DNA of 64,000 nucleotides from Rotaria socialis (GCA_905331475.1 CAJNYU010002272.1:1-64000), one strand, 5' to 3'. Positions 12,178 through 23,833 are shown, counted from the first letter of the stretch. Notes: a model not told the origin generated them from the sequence alone. A program made the numbers and translations.

Positions 12178-13592
12178 TTACTTTTTATTCTATAATAAAT
12201 CAACAATTTATTATTTTATTTATATTAAACATATGAATAACTAAGCAAATAAATGCAATCCAATTATAGATATAGAAAATAAATAGTTAATATAGATGAC
12301 GCTTTATCGTTACGTTTTGCCAAAAACACATAGAGTTAAACAAACAATGATTGTACAAGTAAAATGGAATGTGAGCTTTCCTATTTTACTTGTTCTAAAA
12401 TAGTCCACTGATAGTTTATAACTTTTACAAAAGATAATCTTATTCTTAACTACTAAAAATAAATCTATCTTTTATTAATCAACTTTATTGAATATTTTTA
12501 ACTGAGTTAAATAAAAATAATTTAGTCTTTATTTTCCATCAAACTCAAAAAAGAATTAAAATTATTTTCATTACAAGTTTTAAATTTATGTATTCAAAAA
12601 AAATCAAGCCTTTTTATTTCATAATGAAAATTTTCTTAAAATTGATTATTTTTCAAGAAATAAGTTACATATTATTATCAATAAAAAAACTATTTAATTT
12701 TGTGCAAAAATGATCAATAAATCAATTTTAATTGATTTAAAATAGTAAGTCAACAACAAATATTGACTAACGAGAAAACAATGTTCTAGACACTTGATTA
12801 AATAAATGTCTTATAATAGCATATTAGTTCTTGTCAGAGTTAGTAGGCGTAAGATAGATAACAATAATGCACGAATAGGACGTACCTAACTGCACTGAAA
12901 ACAATAAAATATTTTTCTAGGCAAGTATCTCTATAACCTTTGTTCGAATATGCATAAAATTGTAAGCTTATTATCACGAGTCAATTATCTTTAAAAATTT
13001 GTTCGTCAGTATCTTGGACATATTTTATTATCATAAAGCATTGAAGGATTATTGAATGAAATTTAATTTATTTGAATTAAATCAAAGTAGGAACATTTCT
13101 TTTTTAGTTATAAATAATTAAACATGAATTAAATAACAAGAAATAAAACTAGTATTGAAAAAAAGTGAAACTAATGATAAAATTTTCATTTACTTTTTTG
13201 GTATGAAAGATAAGTGAAAGATAAATATTTAGGTTTGACCGAAACAATAGAAAAAGAGAAAAGCAAATTTACGTCGCTATATATAAATACATATATTACA
13301 GATACAAATAATATTCCAATAAAAGATTAAATCTTTAAGATTAAATTCTTTTTCTTTTAATTATTTCAATTAAATATTGAATTTAATACGAAGAAAATCC
13401 AACTTTTACAACTGTACGACACATTTACTCGATGAAGATTAAACATAATGAAAAAGAATTCTTTGATGACATAATTGTAAATTTTTTAAATCGATTAAAC
13501 ACATTTTTTCTTAATTTTCTCAAACAAATGAATAAACAAAATAATAGATTTTATTTTTTATTTTCTAGATAAAATATTTATTTCTATTAAAC
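12178..13592. other. Intergenic, contains putative upstream region of the CYP7/8-like gene
   Basis: AT-rich. A TATA-like run (tatatataaata) lies near 13279, and a polypyrimidine stretch ending in ttttctag at about 13569 precedes the P450 ATG by some 24 bases, so the gene may have a 5'-UTR intron or trans-splice acceptor. No other gene is seen. Confidence 0.35.
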
Positions 13593-15092
13593 ATGCCTAT
13601 TTATATAATAATAGTGATAATAATATTTCTATTGATATATTATAATAAAAGAAATAAAATCGAAATCGATACAATAGAATATGTTCGCGATGGCTGTTAT
13701 CCAATAATAGGAAATTTATTTTCATTAATAAAAAATCGAACGAAATTTTTAAAAAACTCTCGTGAAATCTATGGAGATTGCTTTAAAGTCAAATTATTAA
13801 ATCAAACAATTATTTTTATACTTAGTCCATTTGATTGGATAAATATAATTAAAAATCAATCATTACAGTTTATGGGTGAACAATTTTCTAGAACAATTTT
13901 TGATTTAGATCATAATTTCTTTGGTTTGCTTTTTGTGTTTGTTTTTCAAATAAAATAAATATTTTATTTTTTAGGTAAATCTCAATTAGATACGGAACTT
14001 CAAGGATATTTTACTCAATATTTAAAATGTTCTAATGGACTAGAAAAATTAAATATAACACTAATTGAAGAAATGATTTTATTTATAAAAAAAGAAAAAA
14101 ACGATTTGAATGAAAAGCAAATGAAATGGAGAAATATTGGATTATTTGAATTTTGTTCAAAATTCCTAATTAATTCAATAACGAAAACCTTATTTGGCAA
14201 TGTTGAATTAGAATTTATCGAAAGAAATTATAGAAATTTTGATTCAAATATTCAATATTTATTTCTTTTATTTCCTAAATGGATTTATCAATTGTTATTT
14301 AGAAATTTATTAAAATCTCGTTATTATTTAAATAAATATTGGTTAAGTTCTATTCATGAATATAATGAAAGTGATTTAATTCGTGATCGAACTAATTTAA
14401 TGATGAAAAATTCCGATTGGTTTTCTTCAAAAGATTATGCTGGTGAAAAAACATTTTTATTATGGTCATCATTAACAAATACAATTCCAACATTGTTTTG
14501 GTCTTTACTTTATATATTGAAAGATGAGTTTATTTTTGAAAAAGTTTTCAATGAAATAAATGAACATTTTCCCAAAGAATTTTTTAATAATATTCAACAT
14601 ATTTCATTTAATGATACTATTCTTCATGATAAGTTAATATGTTGTATCTATTTAGAAAGTATAATAAATGAAAGTTTAAGATTATATTCAAATCCAATGA
14701 TAATGAGAAAATCAATAAAAGATTTTGAATTTACTTTACATGATAAAAGAAAAATATTTATCGAAAAGAATTCCATTATTGCATTATATCCTAATATTGC
14801 TCAAAATGATTCAAACTATTTTACTTCTCCAAATAAATTTATTTTTGATCGATTTATAAATAAAACGGGAAAAAATTCTCATGGTTTTCTTCCATTTGGA
14901 TCAGGCAAAAGTATGTGTCCAGGAAAATGATTTGCTAAATCTATTATTAAACTTTCTATTATTATCTTTTTACAATTTATTCATTATAAAATTAATCATC
15001 TTGAAAATAAATTTCCAAATGAAAAAACACATAGATATGGACTTGGTGTTTCACATCCGGAAAAAGATATTCCGATTTTATTGAAATTTTAA
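13593..15092 (+). pseudogene. Cytochrome P450, CYP7/CYP8-like, with a TGA in the haem loop
   Basis: Exon 1 (13593-13923) encodes a hydrophobic N-terminal anchor (IIIVIIIFLLIYY) and the early P450 fold. A 51-bp intron (13924-13974) follows, then exon 2 runs to TAA 15090-15092. Family hallmarks are the I-helix segment FLLWSSLTNTIPTLFWSLLY, which lacks the usual AGxxT and closely resembles CYP7A/CYP8, the ExxR helix (ESIINESLRLY) and the haem-ligand loop FLPFGSGKSMCPGK. Immediately after that loop the frame meets TGA (14928-14930), then resumes in frame as FAKSIIKLSIIIF for 53 more codons to a natural C-terminus (KDIPILLKF). Enzymes of this clan hydroxylate sterols or isomerise oxygenated lipids at the ER membrane; the substrate here is unknown. 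Either a single nonsense mutation or a recoded codon. All other landmarks are intact, so decay is recent if real. Confidence 0.85.
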
Positions 15093-16524
15093 TTTTTGTT
15101 TTGTTTCTTCTATAAATCTTTGTTGAAATATATCCTTTAAATAAATATTCTTATAAAAATGAATGGATCAATTTTTGCATAAAATTAGTAATCAAATAAT
15201 AAATAAAGAATAATAAGAGAAAATTAACAAATTTACTTGATTTAAATTATCTATTCAATATTAATATTATGATTATTGACAAAAAACAATTCATTGCTAT
15301 TATTTAAATATTCGATTCGATTCAACCGTATAATCATACTTCTTCAGTTTTAAAATCTTATAAGAAATTCATAGCTTATCTAGATTAATTTTCTATCGAA
15401 TAAAAAAAATGACGGTAAAAAATAATGATTTCTATTTTTAAGTCTCTTTATTTTAAATAAGATTAAAATGAATACATAGATATATTGATGATATTTTTAA
15501 AAAATATTTTTTACTTTTTTTCCCAATGCTATACAAGTTACTATGATACAGCTGTTATATGAGCAAATTAAGTGAAGCGTTTTTGAACTATCAATTATAA
15601 TTTATAAATCTTAAGAATTAACTTTTCTTAACATTAAATAATCTCTGTTTCCAAATGACTTTTTCAATCAATTGGATATTAATAAAATGTTTGCCCATTG
15701 TAACACGGTCGAAATATGATATTTATGTAATCTAGATATATCTCGGATGAAAATTTCTTAAAATTTTGTTCACCAAGAAACTAATGTTTACTTTTCAATA
15801 ACGTCTTATAAGTGTAGATTTCCATGGAATATTCTTATAATGACAACGAAACAATTTTTTTTTATCAACAAGAAATTATTTAGTTTACTTATTCTATTAA
15901 AAATCATTTTAAATTGAAGTGCTCCAATGATTAATGTTAAAGTGTTTAAACTGAATTCTATCTTAATCACCACAATAATTTTATTAATCTAAAATCGAAT
16001 GAAAGTGAAACATTGAATTTTATCTAAATAATTATATTATAATTTAAATTAATGATACAACTGGAAATTATATCCAATTACATTGCGTGACAGAGCATTT
16101 ATTTTTCAATGTAATTATAATAAATGCTTACGTTTTTGGAAAAGTATTTCTTGTTTCTTGATAATTATCAGACAACTTTCATTGATTGTAAGAAGTAGTC
16201 GCATTTACATAAAAGTTAAATGATAAAAATAAATAATATAGACGATGCGATTATTGCTGGATCTTAGGTGAATCTAGTACGTATGTACTCGTACTATATT
16301 TGTCATCATGAACGAGGAAATGTTTTTACAGGATGTTACATTCAAACGAATAAAAATAGAAATATTATTTATGATGTACATTAGAAATTGTTATGGGCAA
16401 TACTATAGTAAAAATGTATTAGCTTTCAAAGTCTCTTCTTAAATCCATTGTCGCAACAGAATTAAAAATATATTTTTTTTGTACTGGCAAAAACATCTCT
16501 GTTATATATATATATATATATATA
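15093..16524. other. Intergenic, no gene recognised
   Basis: AT-rich DNA ending in a TA dinucleotide microsatellite (about 16505-16524) next to the fold-back element. No supportable ORF. Confidence 0.45.
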
Positions 16525-17118
16525 TGTTGTAGGCAAAATTGGAATTTGCCTAGTCAAAATCAAGATTCTAATTTTGATCGTTTTTTTCAGACAGAATTAG
16601 AATTCTAATTCTGCCCGAGCAAAATTAGAATCGGGCTAGAGATAAATTCATACAGTTACATGTTTTAGTAAACGTACAGTAGATGAGAAAAATGGTTTGT
16701 CCAGTAGAATTGAAACAGCTTGTTATTGATAATTTGAAAGGCATTACATTTATTGAAGCATGTAAACTTTATGCACGTGCATCAGCAAGTGGCCGCACTT
16801 GCGATTGTAAAGGCAAATGCGTTTCGAAACAATGTCCATGTAAAAAAAATGGAGTTTTTCGTTCGACAAAATGTCATTCAAGACGAGGTTGTTGTAAAAA
16901 TATGGGTGAATAGAGTAAAGCATTTAGGCTTCTAATTGTAAAATGTTCAGAAAAAAGATTTTGTTGAATAAAATATAATTATAACACTTAAATTTTGATT
17001 ATTTTCTTTTTAAGAATTTATCTCTAGCCCGATTCTAATTTTGCCCGGGCAGAATTAGAATTTTGATTTTGACTAGGCAAATTCCGAATTTGCCTGAATT
17101 CCAATCTTTCCTACAACA
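16525..17118. mobile_element. 594-bp fold-back transposon carrying a small CXC ORF
   Basis: The left arm (16525-16651) and right arm (17013-17118) are imperfect inverted copies. Both ends read tgttgtagg outward. The arms share aatttgcctagtcaaaatc, attctgcccg and cgggctagagataaatt. The left arm has about 20 extra bases. TA-repeat DNA flanks both sides, suggesting insertion into or duplication of a TA-rich target. The 360-bp loop contains one ORF. The arm-to-loop proportions suggest a fold-back or MITE-like non-autonomous element. No transposase is present. Confidence 0.8.
16683..16913 (+). CDS. Small CXC (Tesmin/TSO1-like) cysteine-rich protein inside the fold-back element
   Basis: A 76-codon ORF starting MRKMVCPVELKQLVIDN and ending in a tight cysteine cluster (CDCKGKC, CPCKKNG, TKCHSRRGCC). 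The spacing resembles CXC/CRC zinc-binding modules, which occur in Tesmin/TSO1 proteins and also at the C-termini of some integrase-type transposases. An AATAAA signal follows at about 16965. The ORF occupies most of the loop between the inverted arms, so it may be a captured tail exon of an element-encoded protein that bound its own DNA, or a coding remnant. It begins near the inner edge of the arm. Function is unknown. Cys spacing rather than chance ORF length is the main support. Confidence 0.55.
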   Translation: MRKMVCPVELKQLVIDNLKGITFIEACKLYARASASGRTCDCKGKCVSKQCPCKKNGVFRSTKCHSRRGCCKNMGE

Positions 17119-17712
17119 TATATATATATATACTTGTGTCGCCTATTCAACACAACGTGCGTCTTTTTTTCCACCACTAAACATTATATTTTCTTTTGTC
17201 ATTCCGCCGTCTTATAAATAAAGAAGACTCATCACGTTGCCATGATCTTTTATAGTCATCCGATATTTTCTTTTAAGTCATAATTAGTGTTCACTATATA
17301 GAACTTCACTTTGACAAAAATTGCTTTGTCAAACCATGAGATGTTCAGGACAAGGAGGTGTGCATTATAGGAGGTTTTACTGTAGTTGCATTGATCATAC
17401 TCATAGACCTATCATCTTGTCGCGACAGGAAAGAGCAATAAGCGAACGATGGTGAAAAACTTATCAATATTAAGTTTTTTTCTTTTAACTTCAACTTTTC
17501 AGCAAAAAAAGAGGCTGAAAAGAGGAACAAGAGGATAGGTGGGATGCCAGATAATAAAGAACAATGGTGAGTGCTATGCCTATACGCACACACCCACACC
17601 CTTTAACTATCAAATGAAAAATATACTATAAATTGAATATTTATTCTTTATCTTCGATACAAAATAGTTTAAAGAAAATCATAATAAATTATAGAATATG
17701 AATCAGAGATTG
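17119..17712. other. Intergenic, 3' side of PNKP
   Basis: Begins with the TA repeat flanking the fold-back element. A short C-rich tract at about 17586-17602 reads, on the minus strand, as GGGTGTGGGTGTGTG, similar to bdelloid telomeric TGTGGG repeats but only two units long. No gene recognised. Confidence 0.4.
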
Positions 17713-20700
17713 TTATTTATCGAGAATATATTGATAATATAATTGTTCTACATTGGCATCGTCAAACATGGGTTGCATATTGACCATTACGATTTCTGAA
17801 AAGCCTTCATCCATACTTGGTTTTATATAGCGTTTATTGGCACCCAATATAACAATTTCGTTAACATCTTTATGGGCTTTATCAGTGCCGATCATATGCC
17901 GAAACTAGTTAAAAAATTAAGTACAAATAAATCGAGATAGATCTTCCCGAGTGCCAGTAGATTTAATACTCTTATGTCAGTATAACAGGAAATCAAAAGA
18001 TCTGAGGTTTTACCATGGCATCTCTGCAGAAATAAAATAAAGAGTCAAACTCTTTTTACGGTATTTCTTACTTGTGAGAATCGACCTGATATTCATAGTT
18101 TTGAGTCAAAAGTAATGCATTCGTTTGGGGATCTTTCTTCATTCATAAGACAACTCTCCATATTTATCCTCAGGAGTTTAATTTATTTTACTGTTAAAAT
18201 ATGCTGGCTATAGCCTGCTAGTGCTACCAACCCAACTGTTATTCATTAATAAAAAATATATCACTTACAAGATTATTGTGTTTAGTATGTTCAACTGTTA
18301 CATTCATTACAAAGCATCGACATAGAACATTGAATTTTTTAGCCACTTCGATATATCTACGTATACAAATTTGATAACAATTAAAATACATTCATGGACA
18401 AAATAAATAAAAGATCTTCATTATACCTTTGCCGAGATTCTGTATCTATATTAGTATTATCAACTATGACACTTTTTTGTTTACTAATAGCCATTTCAGT
18501 CATTTTCACACATGTTTGCCAGGTACCGACTTCATCCTAATGAAAAATAAAATTTATGCTTTAATTATCTTCAAAACAATTACTTAGCATAGTAATGTTC
18601 ATTATCTACTTACCCGATTAACGTATTCATATTGATGTGGAACAATATACTTTTTTACAAACCAACTTTTACCCGCTAAAAAATAAAAGGTAAAATTTAT
18701 CATCTCGTTAGAATATGTTAATTAAACAAACATGCTGGAAGACCACACATGACAATGATTTCAGTTTTATCTGATGTCAATTTAGCAGTAGTTGGTTCAA
18801 GAAGTGATTGAATCGATCGAAGAGATTTCTAGAATGATATGAACATATATAATTTATCTTTCATAAAAACAAAACATACAGGATCAAATTTTGGCATGTC
18901 ATGCAAAGCTTTGCTTAGACCAAGAAAATATTCTTCTGGCGTATAGAATCGCAAATCAAGGTTCATCGCAAACTAAATAAGGAAAAGTTAAACGCTTAGA
19001 AGAGTGTTTTATTTTGTCTTACAAGACGATCAGCAGATGAATGATCTTTTTTTGCTTTAGCTCGCCATTTATCTGGACGACCAGCAGCATCTAGAATTTA
19101 TCAAAATAATTCATTGATTAAAATAAGATAAGATTCTTTAATTTTCTTACCACCGACGTAGAATGATTTAGATTTGTCAATTTTAATATCATCATTATAC
19201 TAAATAAATCACAAGTAAAAGAAAAATTGTAAAATATTTTGAACAAGCTCTACTCGTACTTTTGATTCTAGAAGTGACCATGATCCAGTACATGGCTTTC
19301 GATAACGACCTGGATGAATAGCAATAAAGACCTACAAATACGATTGAAACTCTATGATAAAAACAAAAGATATTGTTACTTGAAGAGGAACATTTAATTT
19401 TTGTTGAATATATTGAATTTTTCTTCTAAAATGATCTGTAGATGTTGCTTTCATTAGACCACGTTGATTAGTGAAAATAACTATTTTATAATTATCTACG
19501 CATAATTGTTTTAATTTTTTAAAACATGTATCGAAACCAATACGCCAATCATTTTCATCGGTTGGATGTACTTTGCCTGATTTTGTTAAAATTATTGTTC
19601 CATCCATATCAAATGCTGCAATCTAAAGTTAAATTATTATGACGAGAGAATTTCATTTCAAGCAGATATATCACCTTTTCACTACTAATCACTCCTTTCG
19701 AAGTAAAAACTTCAAGACCATCACATGGTATTTCCCATGAATCTTCAGAATTTGAATTTGATTTCTTCATTGGATTTGAAGGTTTACTTGATGATGATCT
19801 AGATACAATGCGAGATAAATGAAGATTAAAGAAATTATTACAATATAAAACATACGTTTGATTGACATTGGATTGCATAGCGTGTAGTTGTTGTTGTATC
19901 CAAAGTGCACGACTTTCTTCCGAATCAGATGCATCTTTTTCTTCTTGTTGCTCTATTTTATTCATAGAACCCTTTTGTTTTTTGCATGCTGCTTCGTTAT
20001 CCTTCTCCTCCGTATTTTGTCTTTTCAGTGTAGGTTTAGTTAATGAAGATGATTTCATAAGTTTACTACTAATATTTGAACATTCAATTCGAACAGTATA
20101 ACAATGTTCGTTTTCTAATAAATGAAGTTTATCTCCATCATTTACTATTTGTTTATCTTTGGTTTTTATAGGACTATGATTTATAAATGAAGGATGTGTA
20201 CCCAGTTGTTTAATATACACTTGATCATTTTCAATATGAAGACAAACTAGAAAATTAATCGTATAAATAAATAGAATAAATGTGGAAACTTCGGATTTCA
20301 TCCGAAAGTTATGTGTACTGCAAAAAGTGCATGGGATATATGAGTCATTCTAGAATGTCTGAACACCAAAATTATCATGAGAAACTAGGCAATTTGANTG
20401 AACTGTGTGAAAAATTTCATCACGGTCTGACTACTCTCCTTTCGAAAGTTATCGTGCCTACGGCCGGACGGACACACTGACCGATTCTAGAGTGTACTCA
20501 CTTTTTGAGTACACAAAAATGAAGAGCTTTGATATCAAAACAAGAATGAATATCTGAAGGCATCATCGGAAATTTTTCGTTTTGCCTTCATCGAATTTCG
20601 TCCTAAATCTGTCTCGTCATTGACCATTGGATTTAAATATTTCAAAGGATCATCGAGTAACTTACTGATATAACATTTGAATTGTTACATAAATCTCGAA

Positions 20701-21510
20701 CGAATCTCGCTCAAAAGAATGTTTTATTCTTGAGATATCAACAAATATTTGAGTATTTGATCAATCAATCAATCTTATAGGAAGACATTCGCTATCAGCT
20801 ATTCTTGTGTATGTAATATCTCATGTTGAGAAAATTTATTGTAATTGCAGCTAGTGATATTGTATCTCCAAGCAAGTTCATTAAATGACTTATTTAAACT
20901 AATATCGAATTGATTTTGTTATCATTCGTTGTACTAGCTGTATTCTAAGTTTGTGAATAAATACTAGAAAAACATAAGTTTCCCATAAGATATCGAACAC
21001 AATGATGCTGACCAGTGTAGGCAAACGAAATCACTTATAGAGTCAATAAAAATCAAAGAGATCACGATTGAATGACAAAAAAACGACACTCCATTGTGGT
21101 CACTGATTGATTTAAGCTAATATGATTTTTCATTTCTATTCTAATCAATCAAGTTTCTTGAGTATTTGATTTTAGGATGGTAAAATGACTCAGTATTGTA
21201 CGACTTTAGTGACTACTTCCTGTGCTCCGAGTTAGCAAACCTAAATTTATCAATAGACTATCTCAACAAAATTGAACTCTCTTTTCATCCACTATTCACA
21301 TGTGATAAGATAAAAAAAATATTTAGTGTACTTTATTAAATCGTATTTATATGTACCTTGTTGTCTAGCACAACGCGTTGATTTTATTTTGCTTTGCTCA
21401 TTACGTCCAACAATTAAGTATGTTAATGAATTAGAATCTGTTGTTTGTATTTGTAAATTAGGATATATTGAATTGTCTGAAATTAATTTGACGACGATCG
21501 AGGATGACAT
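17713..21510 (-). CDS. PNKP: Bifunctional polynucleotide phosphatase/kinase
   Basis: Repairs DNA ends by removing 3'-phosphate and adding 5'-phosphate before ligation, in nuclear single- and double-strand break repair. Order on the minus strand: an FHA domain (MSSSIVVKLISDNS from 21510; VGRN, KSTRCARQQ, then VYIKQLGTHPS); an acidic, Ser/Thr-rich linker with a KKQK basic patch; the HAD phosphatase with catalytic FDMDGTI, IVIFTNQRG and FYVGDAAGRPDKW; and the kinase P-loop MCGLPAGKSWF, followed by VNRDEVGTW and VIVDNTNID. It ends at YYQYILDK. All catalytic motifs are intact. About nine exons; introns are short except intron 1 (about 20.25-21.36 kb), which hosts a hairpin-bounded repeat with the N at 20398. 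The ATMIN-like gene lies directly upstream on the same strand. Confidence 0.95.
20282..20513. repeat. Hairpin-bounded interspersed repeat, copy A (in PNKP intron 1)
   Basis: Starts with a hairpin (AACTTCGGAT paired to ATCCGAAAGTT with one bulged base) and ends with a perfect 8-bp stem (TGTACTCA/TGAGTACA, loop ctttt, 20493-20513). Between them it shares blocks such as ttatgtgtact, aaaatttcat, gttatcgtg, cggacggacac and tctagagtgtactcac with a second copy at 58.5 kb. It has no coding capacity and contains the N at 20398. Confidence 0.75.
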
Positions 21511-21648
21511 ATTTATATAAACTTAATTCTTAATCTATAGATAGGAATAGTTTTTAGAAATATATATATATATATTCTTGCAAAAGAAAATGATTTTAAC
21601 AAAAATCTGAACAAAGAAAAAAGATTAAAAAAAAAGAACAAAGAATAT
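21511..21648 (-). promoter_or_regulatory. Short PNKP/ATMIN spacer with possible trans-splice acceptor
   Basis: Between the ATMIN-like stop and the PNKP start there are only about 138 bp. Read on the minus strand the spacer has a T-rich stretch, an ATATAT run (around 21560-21574) and an AG acceptor-like site (tctatctatag) some 30 bases before the PNKP ATG. No clear AATAAA is seen. This would suit an operon resolved by spliced-leader trans-splicing, but a compact promoter is equally possible. Confidence 0.3.
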
Positions 21649-23833
21649 TTAATTATTCATCATTGTTCGAATCCATTCATCTTCATTTAATAACATTGGA
21701 TCCCAATTAGTCATTGTTTGTGCTTCGTGTGATGCAATTAATGGATATGTTTGAGTACCATTGTCAATTAGATCAAGTAAATCCATAGCATCGAAATCAA
21801 ATAAAACCGATGATGATGAATCATTTTTTGAAAAATCATCAAGTAAAAATTCATCTAGAAAGCATGATGTACCAACAGATTCCTGATATGGTAATACATA
21901 ATTCTCATATTGGTTCGTCGCTTGTTCCAATGGATATTCTGTTATTGTTTGCATTTGTGTTGATGTCATTGATATAGGTAATGTTTGAACGATAACACTA
22001 TTATTATTATCGGATGATTCTGATGGATAATCAAGTAGATTTGAAACATTACCAACTGTTTGAATAGACATATCTGAACGTGTTGGAGTAAAGAAGTGAG
22101 TTTCTATTTCATTAACAGGAGCATTTTCCCATTGAGTCATTGTGGATGCATTGAATGTATCGGTTGGCATTTTGTAAAAAGTAATCGGTGATACATCATC
22201 TGTCGCTATTGTTGGTGTTATTGTTGATGTCATGATAGATTTTTTCGTTGAATTTCGTGATTGTTTCTTATACACTCTTATACGACTTTGAGTTTGACTA
22301 GATTTTTGTTCAGTTGTTTTTATTGGTACGGGAGGTATTAAATTTAAATCAGTACTTGTTAATGAACAACATTCTGTACCAACAGAAACCCGAGTATATG
22401 TTTGAGTTGCTTTATCGCTATCTGATTCACATATGAGAGTAGAATCGATTGTAGAAGATGATGATACAGGAAGCTTTTCATTATTGAAGCTTTTTAATAG
22501 TTCCAATGCAAGTGGATTTATTGTAACAGGTTGATGTGAAAGAATGTTTTGACGAGATAGTTCAATTTGATCTGGTAGAAGTGGACGACGACGATTTAGT
22601 CGTTTTCGACGTTCACTTGATTTTGGTAACGAAGGAAGAGCACTAAAGTAGAAAATCATTTACACTTTATCGAGAGTAACAATTAGTTATAGGTTTGCAA
22701 TTTCTCGAACTCATACAGCTAAATAAAAGATATTGTATCATTGTTAGACTTTCGATAATATAAAAAGCTCTTATTGTATTTTTCAAATTTGCTTCAGTTA
22801 AAAAAAAATATTTTTGTTTCAAAATTATGAATGTCAACAAAGTAAAAACGAAGAACTCAATTCACTGTTTGATTATCATTGAATATCGTGTAATAGGAAA
22901 AACTCATTCAAATATAAAATAATGAGTCCTATGATCTATCTTATTGATGAAATCCATTAGATCAAAGAATTAGAAAAGTTTGTTTCCGTAACATTTTCAC
23001 GATCTCGTCAACAGAAGAGTTTTCAAAAGATAATTGTTACAACTAGTAGAAATTCTTCTTACTTACTTGATCACACTATTATAATAATTATTATTTTGAG
23101 ATTCACTATTAGCATCGGTATGATATTTTAGTTGATGTCGTCGTAGACTTGTTCGATTTTGAAATTGTTGATCACAATTTGAGCACGAAAAAGGACAGTG
23201 AACACCACAACTAAAACAAAAACTTAGTCCTGAAAAAACATAATTCCCAAAATTTCTTCTACAAACATCTTTTCGTGTCCAATCAAATCTTGATGAAGAC
23301 CAAATGATTTCAAACATTTCGAACACTGTTCTTTTTTCAGACCATGTTGCCGTAAATAATGCTATAATATGAAATTCTCTATCAAAAACTAACATAAGAG
23401 TGTTTCACTTACAAGTCGTACAGCATTAAAATTTGAAAATGATAATGATTGACTATGATCCTTTTTGCAACGACAATAAAATATACAATCGCCTATTGGG
23501 CAATGATATCGTCCGATACGTGATGTATACTTATTTGAAGCCTATATATAAATATATTCATGCAAATATTATTGATTTGTGTTTGAATTAAATTCTTAAT
23601 CTACTAACAGTAACTATGCCTGTTTCTTTGTGATACATTTGAAGATGTACATTTAGTGCCATTATATTTTTAAAGACTTTTTGACATTTTTCTAATGTTG
23701 AATTTTTCTCTCCATGTGGGCATTTTACTTGACTTGTTTCGTAATTGAGTTCATCCGTTGTTGGTATAATGCATTCGAATGATGAGTTTAATATGGAGTG
23801 TTTACTGTATTGATTCATCTGACAACTTTTCAC
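21649..23833 (-). CDS. ATMIN: ATMIN/ASCIZ-like C2H2 zinc-finger protein with LC8-binding TQT motifs
   Basis: ATMIN (ASCIZ) is a nuclear zinc-finger transcription factor that drives dynein light chain LC8 (DYNLL1) expression, is restrained by LC8 binding, and takes part in ATM-linked damage signalling. The N-terminal exons carry several C2H2-type fingers (CPHGEK...H; RYHCPIGDCIFYC; EQCSKCLKSFGLHQDLIGH; CSNCDQQFQNRTSLRRHQLKYH). The long last exon (to 21649) opens with a basic RRKRLNRRR patch, then holds many LC8-type motifs: KATQTYT, KSSQTQS, MSIQTVG, VIVQTLP, TQMQTIT, NGTQTYP and EAQTMTN. Such a row of TQT sites after fingers is the hallmark of the family. The start at MKSCQMNQ (23833) is the first Met of the open frame and may not be the true start. 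Sequence identity outside the motifs cannot be judged by eye. Confidence 0.7.

Noticed and set aside
7642-15092. TGA read as tryptophan by a variant nuclear code
   Set aside because: The same genes use TGG for tryptophan at conserved sites, at least one TGA sits where Arg or Leu is equally expected, and conserved genes in the window terminate normally with standard-code stops. Decay or readthrough is simpler.
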